A DNA stretch of 64,000 nucleotides from CAKZQX01 sp034435975 (GTDB lineage: Bacteria; Chloroflexota; Chloroflexia; Chloroflexales; Chloroflexaceae), in NCBI GenBank assembly GCA_034435975.1, contig DAOTWD010000155.1, forward strand, positions 11,627 to 75,626, given 5' to 3'. Shown in pieces: positions 34,999 through 45,582 of this stretch. Within the stretch, counting starts at the first letter, position 1. Each line of letters opens with the position of its first letter. The notes under the pieces are model-generated. The model ran no database searches, was not told the origin of the DNA, and worked only from the letters and a program-made list of their open reading frames with translations. Position numbers and translations under genes: made by a program.

Positions 34999-37698
34999 CT
35001 ACCGCACGATAATCGGCAGATAGACCGTTGGCGGGGCGATGGTCAGTTTAACGTTTATCGGATACTCTATGCCGTTCTTGTCAATACCCAGCAGCTTAAA
35101 GCTGTCGGTGCCACTGGCACCCCGGTTCGCTATGTAGACCAGATTGCCGAGATCTGCGGCGTCGATCTCATCACCTTTCTTAAGAGTAAGAGTCAGACCC
35201 TCTGGCAGAACGAGTTGACCTTTTTCTGGCTCACTGACAATGCGCACCTTGTCCAGCACGATGCCATCTTTCTCGAGCTCGGTCGTGATGCTGTCCAATC
35301 TGCCCTGACCGCCCTCAATGGTAGAGGTAATCTCCAACGGTGGGCGTGGAGTTGCGGTCGGTGTCACCGTCGGTGTAGCTGTTGGTGTTGGCGTCGTTGT
35401 TGGTGTGGCTGTCGGCACACTGGTTGGTGTTGGTGTCGGGGTGGTGTCTACCACAGGATTGGTTACAGTGACGTTCACGGTCACGCTATCAGTGCCACCT
35501 TTGCCGTCGCTGACCTGTACATCAAAGCTATCCTCGCCTTCATAGCCGGCACTGGGAGTGTAGCGGATCGTGACCGGTGAGCCTGTGTTCTGACCATCCA
35601 CAAATGCAGCCGTACCATGATCCGGCTGGTTGGTAATACTCCAGGTCAACGAATCGCCATCCGTATCGGTTGCGGCCAACTCGATCGTAGCTGGTTCACC
35701 TTCGGATGACTCTATTGGACGAGGATCGTTGCCACCGGTAATAACCGGATCTGCGTTGGGTGTGCCACCAGTACCAACACCTGAGATGGTGAAACGATAT
35801 GGATTAATGTCGTTGCTGGCAATCTGAACTCTTGTAGTGCGTATACCAGGGTTTGCAGGATCAAATGTTACCTGGAAGGTTGTGCTGCCACCGGGAGGGA
35901 TAGTGTCTGTGTCGGGTTGGGTGACGCTGAATTCTTTTGCCTGACCACCGCTGAGTGCCACCCGATTATTACCCGTCAGTTTCAGGTCAACCGAACCGGT
36001 ATTCTTGATCGTGAAGGTGCGTGTGACAGAATCACCCTCAACCGCCGCCTGCCCAAAGTCGGTACCGGTCGCAATCGAGACATCTGTTGTATCATGAGGT
36101 ATCGGTTGCCCATTACCTTCAACTGCGATCTGCGGGCCACTACCGGTACCCTGGATAGTAAAATCGTAGCGGGTGTTGAAGTTGTTAGGAATACGCACCT
36201 GCGTTTTGCGCAATCCGGTACCAGTGGGTGTGAATGTCACTGTGAACGTAGTACTCTGGCCAGGTGGAATAGTTGTAGTAGCCGGCTGCTCGACTGCAAA
36301 GTCGCTGGCCTGATTGCCACCAACAACAATATTGCTCAGTATCAGATCACTCTGTCCTATATTCTCGATGGTAAAGGTGTTTGTTTTAGAATTGGGTATC
36401 GTGACCGGGCCAAAATCGGTGTCATTAGCGGCTGAGGGTGTGTTACTGGCATGATCAATTGCCTGGCCATTACCCTTAACCGTCATCACCGGGCCACTGG
36501 CGGTACCCTGGATATTCACGTTGTAGCTCGCGTTGAAGTTGTTAGCGATGCGCATCTGGGTTTTGCGCAGGCCAGTGGCCGATGGCGTGAATGTGACAAC
36601 GAAAGTGGTCGCATGATCAGGTGCAATCGTGTTAGAACCAGGTGGTGTGGTAACTGCAAAGTTGCTGGCCTGATTACCACTAAAGGTAATATTGCCCAAC
36701 GTCAGATCACTGGTACCGGTATTCTTAATGGTAAAGGTACGGGTTGCCGTACTGGGCATCACAACCTCACCAAAATCGGTGTGATTGTCCGGCGAAGGTG
36801 GGGGGGTGTTTGCATTGGTTGCAGGCTGAATCGGTTGTCCATTGCCCTCAACCTCCATTATCGGGCCACTACCGGTACCCTGGATATTAAAATCGTAGCG
36901 GGTGTTGAAGTTGTTGGGAATGCGCACCTGAGTTTTGCGCAATCCGGTGACTGTCGGTGTGAATGTCACTGTGAACGTAATATGCTGGCCAGGTGCAATA
37001 GTTGTAGCAGTCGGTTGTGTGACTGTGAAGTCGCCGGCCTGCTGGCCACTCACGGTAATATTACCCGACAGCGTTAGCGGACTGGTACCGGTATTCTTGA
37101 TAGTGAACGTGCGCGTTTGCGATCCCGGCATCGTCACAGTGCCAAAATCGGTGTGATTGTTCTCTGAGGGTGTGGTGCTGGCGTGCGCAATTGGCTGGTT
37201 GTTTCCCTCAACCTCCATTATCGGACCACTACCGGTACCCTGGATATTAAAATCGTAGCGGGTGTTGAAATTGTTGGGAATGCGCACCTGCGTTTTGCGT
37301 AACGAGGCGACTGCCGGTGTGAACTGAACCTGGAATGTAGCGCTAGCATTAGGGGCAATGATGTTATTAGTAGGCTGTGTGACTGTGAAATCGCCAGCTT
37401 GATTGCCATTGACGGCAATGGTGCCCAGGATCAAATTGGCATCACCGGTATTCTTAATCGTGAACGTGCGCGTTTGCGATCCCGGCATGGTAACGGTGCC
37501 AAAATCGGTGTGATTATCCACTGAGGGTGTCGTGCTGGCATGATTAATTGGCTGTCCATTACCCTCAACGGCCATCACAGGCCCAGCACCATGAGCCAGC
37601 CAGGGCGGAACAACACTCACCAGCAGTGCGGCCAGCAAGGCCAGCGTGATGAGCGGCGAGGTTCGCCGCAAGAATTGTTTGAACCGATGGACGTGCAT
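34999..37698 (-). CDS. Large secreted protein with five ASH/choice-of-anchor-D repeats
   Basis: 899 residues; AGGAGG before the ATG and a signal peptide (LITLALLAALLVSVVPPWLAHG). Five repeats of about 115 residues follow, each opening with a GP-x-M-x-VEGNGQPI-like segment, then DFGTVTMPGSQTRTFTIKNTG, and closing with a beta-strand ending IQGTGSG: ASH/HYDIN-like, choice-of-anchor-D type. Then a cadherin-like Ig domain (DTDGDSLTWSITNQPDHGTA), a Thr/Pro stalk, a CSPG/cadherin-like domain and the tail TVYLPIIVR, common in Chloroflexota surface proteins. No catalytic site. Probably a cell-surface or secreted adhesive protein. The repeats are very similar at DNA level. Confidence 0.85.
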   Translation of the reverse strand: MHVHRFKQFLRRTSPLITLALLAALLVSVVPPWLAHGAGPVMAVEGNGQPINHASTTPSVDNHTDFGTVTMPGSQTRTFTIKNTGDANLILGTIAVNGNQAGDFTVTQPTNNIIAPNASATFQVQFTPAVASLRKTQVRIPNNFNTRYDFNIQGTGSGPIMEVEGNNQPIAHASTTPSENNHTDFGTVTMPGSQTRTFTIKNTGTSPLTLSGNITVSGQQAGDFTVTQPTATTIAPGQHITFTVTFTPTVTGLRKTQVRIPNNFNTRYDFNIQGTGSGPIMEVEGNGQPIQPATNANTPPPSPDNHTDFGEVVMPSTATRTFTIKNTGTSDLTLGNITFSGNQASNFAVTTPPGSNTIAPDHATTFVVTFTPSATGLRKTQMRIANNFNASYNVNIQGTASGPVMTVKGNGQAIDHASNTPSAANDTDFGPVTIPNSKTNTFTIENIGQSDLILSNIVVGGNQASDFAVEQPATTTIPPGQSTTFTVTFTPTGTGLRKTQVRIPNNFNTRYDFTIQGTGSGPQIAVEGNGQPIPHDTTDVSIATGTDFGQAAVEGDSVTRTFTIKNTGSVDLKLTGNNRVALSGGQAKEFSVTQPDTDTIPPGGSTTFQVTFDPANPGIRTTRVQIASNDINPYRFTISGVGTGGTPNADPVITGGNDPRPIESSEGEPATIELAATDTDGDSLTWSITNQPDHGTAAFVDGQNTGSPVTIRYTPSAGYEGEDSFDVQVSDGKGGTDSVTVNVTVTNPVVDTTPTPTPTSVPTATPTTTPTPTATPTVTPTATPRPPLEITSTIEGGQGRLDSITTELEKDGIVLDKVRIVSEPEKGQLVLPEGLTLTLKKGDEIDAADLGNLVYIANRGASGTDSFKLLGIDKNGIEYPINVKLTIAPPTVYLPIIVR

Positions 37699-38958
<1,260 letters not shown>

Positions 38959-39450
38959 TTACATCGCCGCCAGCGTCAATGCCTCGATGCGCAGGTCACG
39001 CAGGCGATCGCGCAGGCCTTGTGCAGCACGCTGCGTGAGCAGGTAGCCAAAGGATGGGTCGGTTTCAAACTGCTGGCGCAGATCGACGCAGTTGAACGCC
39101 AGGAGCCGAGAATCGGAGAGCGCCCGTACCGTAATGCTGGCAGTGTAGGGTGGAATGAGCGCTGACCAGGCAAAGGCTTCACCACGCCCGATCGTGCTGA
39201 TCGTCACTTCGCGTTCACGCTCGGTGAGTTCGGCAATAGCCGAGGTTTTGCCCTTTGCAATTAATTCAATAACGGTAACCACCTGACCCTCTAGCACAAT
39301 GTAGAAGGAATCGAGCATATCCCCTTCGCGGAAGAAATAATGCCCGGCCGCCACCTCCTGTTCGTCAGCGACGGTTGCCAGGCGTACAATCTGTTCACTC
39401 GTCAGTCCAGCAAAGTAGGTATAGCGGCGAATCATTTCGGGTGACACCAT
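38959..39450 (-). CDS. Cyclic-nucleotide-binding-domain protein without DNA-binding domain
   Basis: 163 residues, AAGGAG before the ATG. A single CRP-like cNMP-binding beta roll: YFFREGDMLDSFYIVLEGQV, GRGEAFAWSALIPPYTASITVRALSDSRLL. The phosphate-binding cassette position reads GEAFAWSAL...YTASITV rather than the canonical RAAT, so ligand binding may differ. The C-terminal ~35 residues are a helix, with no helix-turn-helix. Such proteins are often encoded beside hydrogenase or Hdr operons; here it lies downstream of the maturation protease, separated by a MITE-like repeat. Confidence 0.85.
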   Translation of the reverse strand: MVSPEMIRRYTYFAGLTSEQIVRLATVADEQEVAAGHYFFREGDMLDSFYIVLEGQVVTVIELIAKGKTSAIAELTEREREVTISTIGRGEAFAWSALIPPYTASITVRALSDSRLLAFNCVDLRQQFETDPSFGYLLTQRAAQGLRDRLRDLRIEALTLAAM

Positions 39451-39481
39451 TGTTTACTCCTTATCTGAACGTTATCACTCT

Positions 39482-39589
39482 AAGGATCCATCCCTGGGTA
39501 GGAAGGCACAGCTTCGCCCCGCCGAAACCACGGGGAATATGTGCGGGAGCCGCAGGCCCCCGCATCCCTGCCGAGATGAAGCCTCATTT
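39482..39589. repeat. MITE-like dispersed repeat, copy 2 (degenerate ends)
   Basis: About 108 bp, same orientation as copy 1: ATCCATCCCTGGGTAGGAAGG (left, with CGAGACATC changed to GGATCCATC), GGCACAGCTTCGCC, GTGCGGGAGCCGCAGGCCCCCGCA hairpin, GATGAAGCCTCATTT (right). Lies between the cNMP-domain gene and the protease gene. Confidence 0.7.
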
Positions 39590-39666
39590 ATTAGACCGTT
39601 TCGATTTGCATTATTAGAAAGCGTAAGACTGACCAGAGTATGCAGAATGTCTACATCAAATTGGTA

Positions 39667-40308
39667 TTAGCACATAAACACGTTGGAACATTCTCGCCTG
39701 TGTCTTGCCAACCCCGTATGTGCTTCTCGATACGATGCCGGAGTGTTCACGCATCCGGGTACAGGTGGGTATGCATCGAAACCACGGTTCCAATCTTGCA
39801 ATGCCAATTCATCCATGACCGCATCGATGACCTGGGGGATAGCGTGAGCTACGGCGGGCGTCGGCGTGTCGCCAAAGTCGCTAATATTCTCCACCTCAAC
39901 TGCGTAGATTATAATCTCGGCTGGAACCGGCAGGCCCATACCATGGCCCAGATCCAGTGCGGTCAGCAGGCTGGTGTCGTGCGGTGAGGTACTATGCTCG
40001 GTCGGGCTGATCGCCCGCAGATCTTCCATGGTCAGGCGGTGGATGGTTCCCGGTCGCCCACGGGCCGGGTAGAGCGCATCAATTAAGATTACCCGTTCGT
40101 AGCCCAGCATCGCTTCCATCAACAGCAACCCGCCTACGCTGACCTCGGTGCAGTCAATGGGCAGATCGGCGGGTAGCCGGGCGGCAATCGCCTCAGCCAC
40201 CCACACACCCACACCGTCATCGGTCAATATCGGATTACCCAGTCCCAGCACCAGCGTGTGCGCCTGCGGTCGGCGTTGCTCTATTGTCTGGATCGACCAG
40301 TTGTGCAT
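39667..40308 (-). CDS. [NiFe]-hydrogenase maturation protease
   Basis: 213 residues. HyaD/HycI-type endopeptidase: VLGLGNPILTDDGVGVWVAE carries the first nickel-sensing acidic residue, VILIDALYPARGRPG the Asp region, and SPHDTSLLTALDLG the conserved His. It removes the C-terminal tail of the large subunit after nickel insertion. It is 197 bp downstream of the large-subunit gene, whose product has a matching cleavable tail. The C-terminal ~45 residues extend past the family's usual end. AAAGAGAG precedes the ATG. Confidence 0.93.
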   Translation of the reverse strand: MHNWSIQTIEQRRPQAHTLVLGLGNPILTDDGVGVWVAEAIAARLPADLPIDCTEVSVGGLLLMEAMLGYERVILIDALYPARGRPGTIHRLTMEDLRAISPTEHSTSPHDTSLLTALDLGHGMGLPVPAEIIIYAVEVENISDFGDTPTPAVAHAIPQVIDAVMDELALQDWNRGFDAYPPVPGCVNTPASYREAHTGLARHRRECSNVFMC

Positions 40309-40505
40309 CTAAGCTCTCTTTTCCGTTGGAACGTTGGAGTGCAAAGCTTTGAAGCGGAAACGGTCTAAGCCTGAGCCGTCTAAGCAGAAAGCGCAAAGCG
40401 GCAAATATGTCGCCTTTGGTGCGCTACGCTTGCCCTTCCTACTCGAAACCGTATCACGCCGCAAGACCCCTGTTGGGTGCTTTGACCGCTTGCTGCCCCA
40501 TCGCT

Positions 40506-41987
40506 TCACCGCTCCAGCCGTTCTACCTGGTTGCGCTGCGCATCATAGATCACCACCTCCATCGGCATCTGGCCGGGCAGCGAGTGCGTGGCACATGAGA
40601 GGCAGGGATCGTAGGCGCGGAAGGCCATCTCGATCCGGTTCAACAGTCCGTTGGTGATGACCGTGCCTTTGGTGATCAGTGTCTGGGCGGCCTTCTTGAT
40701 CGACATCGACATCGGCGCATAGTTGTTGGTCGTGCCCACAATCATGTTGACCCTGGTCAGTATACCGCGCTCGTCCGTCCAGTAATGATGGGTGAGTGTG
40801 CCACGTGGTGCCTCCACACAGCCAATGCCCTCGTCCGGCGTGGCCGTCACCGGGGCACGCACGTTCGGATCGGTAATCTCCGGGTCGCTGATCAGCTCCA
40901 GCATCCGCTCAGCGGCATACAGCAACTCGACCAGGCGTGCCCAGTGGGTTGCCAGGCGATAGTGGATCGGCTGGTAGCGTCCGTTCACCTTCTTGCTGCC
41001 GAGCGTCTCATACAGCTTCTCGTAGGCCTCCTGCGCTCGCGGCGTCGCCATCCCGTCTGAGGCGTTCAGGCGCGACAACGGTGTGGCGATATAGATACCA
41101 CTGTCTTTACCATCTACAAACCCTTTCCAGCCCACGCCCTTCAGATAGGGAAACTTGAGGTACGTCCACGGCTCGACCCGTTCGGCCACATGCTGGGCGT
41201 AATCACGCGGGTGGTACTTCACAAACTCCGCGCCCTCCGGGTCAACCACGCGGATCATGCCGTCGTAGAAGTTCACCCGGTTCTGCGCGTCCACCATCCC
41301 CATGGAGTAGGTGCGGTCGGTGTAGCCTTCGGACAGGATCAGATCGACATAGCCTTGATTGCCCAGCACCAGATCCTCAAAAATCTTCAGGCTAAACAGC
41401 GCAAAATCTACATTCTGGCGAGCGATGCCCTCGATCTCCTCGCGCTCGGCCGGCGTGATGGGCTTGCTCCAACCGCCGGGCAATCCGGCCACCGGATGCA
41501 CGCCACGCCCACCGATCATCTTGATCACGTGGTGGTTGCGGATGCGCGTGTCAATGACCTGCTTGCCAATATCTACGCCCACCTTGTGGATCACCCCCAG
41601 AATATTGCGCTCGGCAGGTGGCGCATCCGGCCCGACCACAAAGTCCGGCCCGCCCAGGGCATAGAAGTGTGTGGTGTGATCGGTCACATAAAACGCGGAG
41701 TAGAACATTTCGCGCAGTTTCTTTGTCACCGGGGGCGGATCGACATGAAAGAGCATATCGAGCGCCTTTGTAGCAGCCATATGGTGGGCTTCGGGACACA
41801 CGCCGCAGATACGGTTGGTAATACGCGGCATCTCCTCTGCCGCCCGGCCTACGCAGAACTGCTCAAAGCCGCGGAGTTCGGGTACCTGAAAGTAGGCATT
41901 GGCAACATCCCCCTCGTCATTGAGGAAAATCTCAATCTTGCCATGCCCCTCCAGGCGTGTAATGGGGTCAATGCTAATGCGTTTCAT
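40506..41987 (-). CDS. mvhA: [NiFe]-hydrogenase large subunit (MvhA/VhuA-like)
   Basis: 493 residues from the ATG at 41987 (GAGG six bases upstream). Nickel ligands: N-terminal RICGVC (C61, C64) and C-terminal DPCLSC (C462, C465). After the His of CATH a 25-residue tail remains to be cleaved by the maturation protease. RLEGHGKIEIFLND and the short C-terminal type fit group 3 cytoplasmic, group 3c-like enzymes rather than membrane-bound group 1. Overlaps the small-subunit stop by 14 bp. Partner genes mvhG, mvhD and hdrABC are contiguous upstream. Confidence 0.95.
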   Translation of the reverse strand: MKRISIDPITRLEGHGKIEIFLNDEGDVANAYFQVPELRGFEQFCVGRAAEEMPRITNRICGVCPEAHHMAATKALDMLFHVDPPPVTKKLREMFYSAFYVTDHTTHFYALGGPDFVVGPDAPPAERNILGVIHKVGVDIGKQVIDTRIRNHHVIKMIGGRGVHPVAGLPGGWSKPITPAEREEIEGIARQNVDFALFSLKIFEDLVLGNQGYVDLILSEGYTDRTYSMGMVDAQNRVNFYDGMIRVVDPEGAEFVKYHPRDYAQHVAERVEPWTYLKFPYLKGVGWKGFVDGKDSGIYIATPLSRLNASDGMATPRAQEAYEKLYETLGSKKVNGRYQPIHYRLATHWARLVELLYAAERMLELISDPEITDPNVRAPVTATPDEGIGCVEAPRGTLTHHYWTDERGILTRVNMIVGTTNNYAPMSMSIKKAAQTLITKGTVITNGLLNRIEMAFRAYDPCLSCATHSLPGQMPMEVVIYDAQRNQVERLER

Positions 41988-43044
41988 GCGGTACCTCACT
42001 CTTCACTCTTCGTACGTCATCATGATTGCCTGTCCTGGCCCGATGCAGCAATGAGTGGGCCATGTTAAAGCGATAAAATGTACCGGCCGGATCGACAATC
42101 GAGTCCATCGCAGCTCTGATGCGCCGCTCCAGTTCAGTCTCCTCGTCGCCGGGCTTACCAACATTGACCACCGAGGCAATGGCGGAAATCATGTTCGCGC
42201 CCTGATCCTCAACACCATCAAGCAGACCATAGCAGCCTTCGCACCGCATGCCCACGCGGGGACACAGTGCCCCACAGCCGCCACGGGTGGCGATGCCCAT
42301 GCACATCAGGCCCTGTTCGAGCAGGCACAATCCTGGTTCTGGGGTGATCTCGTAGGGACGATAGAAGCGCTCGATGGTCTTTTCGTGCTTCTCCAGCGGG
42401 CATTCAGAGCAGACCGCCAGGTGGCTGGCTCCGATCACGGTTGAACCAGGGGCAGGGAGCTGGGCGCCGGTGACAATCGCTTCGAGCACGGCCCAGATCT
42501 GTGGCGGCTCTGGCGGACAGCCGGGGATGACGTATTCTACCGGTACGACCTGATCGAGCGAGCGCACGGTGTTGTAGAAGAATGGAATATGCAAATCACC
42601 TTCCGGGACGGTCGTGACCGTCTGTGGAAAGAGTGCCGCCGGATTATCAATCGAGGGGTTGTCCATATAAACCGCCTGGAAGGTGTCACTGGCGCTGGTA
42701 AGATTCGACAGACCCGGAATACAACCTTCCTGGGCACAGGAGCCAAAAGCGACCAGCACCTTTGACTTCTGGCGCAGCAGGTGCGCCATCTCCTCGTTCT
42801 CTGAAGAGCGGATGGCCCCGTTGAACAGGCACAGATCGATATACTTATCAGGATAGTTGCGCACATCCTCATACTTAAAATCAGCCGCGCAGGGCCAGAA
42901 GACAATCTCAAACGCATCGTCTACAACCAGAAGCTTATCGCCAATATTCAAAATTGCAATTTCGCAGCCGCCACAGGAGGCAGCCCAGTAGATTGCCAGC
43001 TTTGGCTTGCCATTACCTGCCGGCGATGTCCCTTTGTCTGTCAT
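41974..43044 (-). CDS. mvhG: [NiFe]-hydrogenase small subunit (MvhG-like)
   Basis: 356 residues, without a Tat signal peptide, so cytoplasmic. The proximal cluster motif is AASCGGCE (C24, C27), followed by FGSCAQEGCIPG, VIPGCPPEP and a Cys-rich C-terminal region (CSECPLEK, RGGCGALCPRVGMRCEGCYG) for the medial and distal FeS clusters. It transfers electrons from the NiFe site to MvhD. Start codon overlaps the mvhD stop by 4 bp. The last ~60 residues are longer than in many homologues. Confidence 0.94.
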   Translation of the reverse strand: MTDKGTSPAGNGKPKLAIYWAASCGGCEIAILNIGDKLLVVDDAFEIVFWPCAADFKYEDVRNYPDKYIDLCLFNGAIRSSENEEMAHLLRQKSKVLVAFGSCAQEGCIPGLSNLTSASDTFQAVYMDNPSIDNPAALFPQTVTTVPEGDLHIPFFYNTVRSLDQVVPVEYVIPGCPPEPPQIWAVLEAIVTGAQLPAPGSTVIGASHLAVCSECPLEKHEKTIERFYRPYEITPEPGLCLLEQGLMCMGIATRGGCGALCPRVGMRCEGCYGLLDGVEDQGANMISAIASVVNVGKPGDEETELERRIRAAMDSIVDPAGTFYRFNMAHSLLHRARTGNHDDVRRVKSEVPHETH

Positions 43045-43556
43045 CGTTCTCCCTCCACGTGTTGCGCGGCCAGGGCGGCGGCGCGACGGACTTCGGCTGA
43101 TTCGCGCACGGCATGTTCGGCACCGTGCCCATTCAATACTGTCTGGCGCCAGCGGAGGGGGCCTGCCGCCTGCAGCTTGAGCGTCATCGCGTCAACGGCA
43201 TCGGCGAGAACCTTGCTCTCGGACGCGGCGGCCCAGACGATCTGTACCCGTTCTTCTTCGATCCCAAACTGACGCAGCATCTGCTTGAGCAGGGTATAGC
43301 GGCGCAGAGCTTTGATGTTCCCCTCAACATAATGGCACTCGCCTGGATGACAACCGGCGATCAACACCCCGTCTGCCCCTTCGCGCAGAGCCTTGATCAC
43401 AAACTGCGGCTCGACCCGCGCCGTACACATCACGCGGATGGGACGCATAGTCGGCGCATAGTTGAGACGTGCCGTGCCTGCCAGATCGGCGGCACGATAT
43501 GAACACCAGTTGCACAGGAAGCCGACAATCACTGGCGTATATGGTTCGCTGCTCAT
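43041..43556 (-). CDS. mvhD: Hydrogenase iron-sulfur subunit MvhD
   Basis: 171 residues. MvhD/FrhD family: PVIVGFLCNWCSYRAADLAG, RPIRVMCTARVEPQFVIKAL, and GCHPGECHYVEGN hold the Cys residues for a [2Fe-2S] cluster. In methanogens MvhD links the hydrogenase to HdrA; here it lies between hdrA and mvhG in the same operon, so the same bridging role is expected. The gap to hdrA is 17 bp. Confidence 0.94.
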   Translation of the reverse strand: MSSEPYTPVIVGFLCNWCSYRAADLAGTARLNYAPTMRPIRVMCTARVEPQFVIKALREGADGVLIAGCHPGECHYVEGNIKALRRYTLLKQMLRQFGIEEERVQIVWAAASESKVLADAVDAMTLKLQAAGPLRWRQTVLNGHGAEHAVRESAEVRRAAALAAQHVEGER

Positions 43557-43573
43557 ACTTTCTTTCCTTCAAT

Positions 43574-45580
43574 TCATGAACGTGCCATCAACGGTATCGT
43601 CTCGCGCACATCCCACAGTATGCCCTCGATCTGTGACATGACCTGCTCGGTGGTAAAATGCGCCCCGGTAATTGCCGAACTGGGACAGGCCGATACACAT
43701 GCCCCACATCCCTGACACATAGCGGTAATCACCTCGGAAACCTTGCGATCCTCGTGGAAGGTGATTGCGTAGTACGGGCACAGGTTATTGCAGATCCGGC
43801 ACCCGGAGCATTTGTCGGCATTGATACGGGCCCGGATGGGCTCCATCATCAGGGTACCCTGGCTGATCAGGCTGATCACCTGTGACGCTGCCGACCCGGC
43901 CTGGGCCACTGTTTCGGGGATCGCCATCGGCCCCTGACATGCGCCTGCAATAAACACCCCATCACTCATGGTCAACACCGGGTCAAGCTTGGGATGGCGT
44001 TCAATGAAATAGCCGTTAAAGTCGCAGCCCATGCCAAACAGTTGCGCCACTTCCTGTGAGTCGTGCCGCGACTGCACACCGACACTGAGGATGACCATAT
44101 CGACTGGAATGCGGCGCTGCTTGCCAATAAGGGTATCCTCGACCTGAATAATCAGCTTGCCTTCCTCACCTGGCATACGGGCCGCGTCGGTCACTTCGGC
44201 CACGCGCCCACGGATGAAGTGGGTTCCCTCTTCCAGCACGCGATGATAAAATTCCTCGTAGCGCTTGCCTGAGGCACGAATGTCAATGTAAAAGTTGTAG
44301 ACCTCGGTGTCCGGCAGGCGTTCGTGGATCAGATGTGCGAACTTGAGTGAATACATGCAGCACACCCGCGAACAATACTCGTGGTAATGCTTGTCCCGTG
44401 ACCCGACGCAGTGGATAATGCCCACGCTCTTCGGCGGGGTGATGCCATCGCGCAACACGATCTGCCCATCGGTCGGGCCTGCAGCGTTGACCATACGCTC
44501 GAATTCCATGCTGGTGAATACGTTCGCCAGCCGCCCATAGCCATACTGCGGGATCTTACGAGCATCGAACAGGTCATAGCCGGTCGCCAGAATAATGTTG
44601 CCGACCGTCAGTTGCAGGTACTCGTCCTTCTGGTTAAAGTCAATGGCATGGGTTGGACAGACCACTTCACAAGCTTTACACTTACCGCGCTGAAAGAAGA
44701 TACAGCTCTCGGGATCGATGACCGGGTACTTGGGTACGGCCTGTGGGAACGGTTTATACACCGCCTTGCGATAACCCAGACCGACCTCGAAGGTCTCATC
44801 CAAGGCTTTGCCGGGGCACTTCTCGATGCAGTCACCACAGCCAGTACAGAGCGCTTCGTTGATAAAGCGCGCCTTCTTGCGCACGCGCACGGTAAAGTTC
44901 CCCACGTGTCCATCGACCTGCTCCAGTTCGCTATAGCTCAAGAGGGTGATATTAGGATGCTGGCCCACATCGACCATACGCGGGGTCAAAATACAGGCCG
45001 AGCAGTCCAGCGTCGGGAACGTTTTATCGACCTGAGCCATATGCCCGCCGATCGACGGTTCGCGCTCGACGAGATAGACGTGATACCCCGCGTTGGCAAT
45101 ATCCAGGGCGGCAGTGATGCCAGCAATGCCCCCGCCGACAATCAAGGTATTGGGGTTGATCGGTACTGGCAGCATTTCGAGCGGGCGATGATGGATCACC
45201 CGCTCGACGGCACCGCGCACCATAGATTTGGCCTTCTGCGTGGCCGATTCGCGGTCTCTGGTTGTCCAGGAATTCAGCTCCCGAATATTCGCCATCTCGA
45301 ACATAAAGCGGTTCAGCCCTGCTCGTTCACACGCACCCTGAAAGGTCTTTTCGTGCATATGTGGTGAACACGCTGCCACCACTACTCGCGTCAATCCATG
45401 CTCGGTAATATCCTGCTCAACCATTTCCTGGCCGAGACTGGAACACATGAACTTATAGTCGCGGGCCACGGTGACGTGGGGTTGCCTGGCCGCCCAGGTG
45501 GCCACATCCTGGACGTCTATCGTTTTGGCAATATTTGTTCCACAATGACAGACATAGACGCCGACACGTTCCTCGCTCAT
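43574..45580 (-). CDS. hdrA: HdrA, flavin-bifurcating heterodisulfide-reductase-like subunit
   Basis: 668 residues. N-terminal HdrA domain (VGVYVCHCGTNIAK, VVAACSPHMHEKTF), FAD-binding VGGGIAGITAALDIA (about 148-165), the metal-site MAQVDKTFPTLDCSACIL, a ferredoxin insertion with CTGCGDCIEKCP and CKACEVVCPTHAI, and two C-terminal [4Fe-4S] motifs CSGCRICNNLCP and CQGCGACVSACP. In methanogens HdrA bifurcates electrons from H2 to ferredoxin and CoM-S-S-CoB. Here the high-potential acceptor is unknown. Contiguous with hdrB (2-bp gap) and mvhD. Confidence 0.95.
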   Translation of the reverse strand: MSEERVGVYVCHCGTNIAKTIDVQDVATWAARQPHVTVARDYKFMCSSLGQEMVEQDITEHGLTRVVVAACSPHMHEKTFQGACERAGLNRFMFEMANIRELNSWTTRDRESATQKAKSMVRGAVERVIHHRPLEMLPVPINPNTLIVGGGIAGITAALDIANAGYHVYLVEREPSIGGHMAQVDKTFPTLDCSACILTPRMVDVGQHPNITLLSYSELEQVDGHVGNFTVRVRKKARFINEALCTGCGDCIEKCPGKALDETFEVGLGYRKAVYKPFPQAVPKYPVIDPESCIFFQRGKCKACEVVCPTHAIDFNQKDEYLQLTVGNIILATGYDLFDARKIPQYGYGRLANVFTSMEFERMVNAAGPTDGQIVLRDGITPPKSVGIIHCVGSRDKHYHEYCSRVCCMYSLKFAHLIHERLPDTEVYNFYIDIRASGKRYEEFYHRVLEEGTHFIRGRVAEVTDAARMPGEEGKLIIQVEDTLIGKQRRIPVDMVILSVGVQSRHDSQEVAQLFGMGCDFNGYFIERHPKLDPVLTMSDGVFIAGACQGPMAIPETVAQAGSAASQVISLISQGTLMMEPIRARINADKCSGCRICNNLCPYYAITFHEDRKVSEVITAMCQGCGACVSACPSSAITGAHFTTEQVMSQIEGILWDVRETIPLMARS

Positions 45581-45582
45581 CG

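Noticed and set aside
44411..45367. Plus-strand 318-codon frame opposite hdrA
   Set aside because: Antisense shadow of hdrA.
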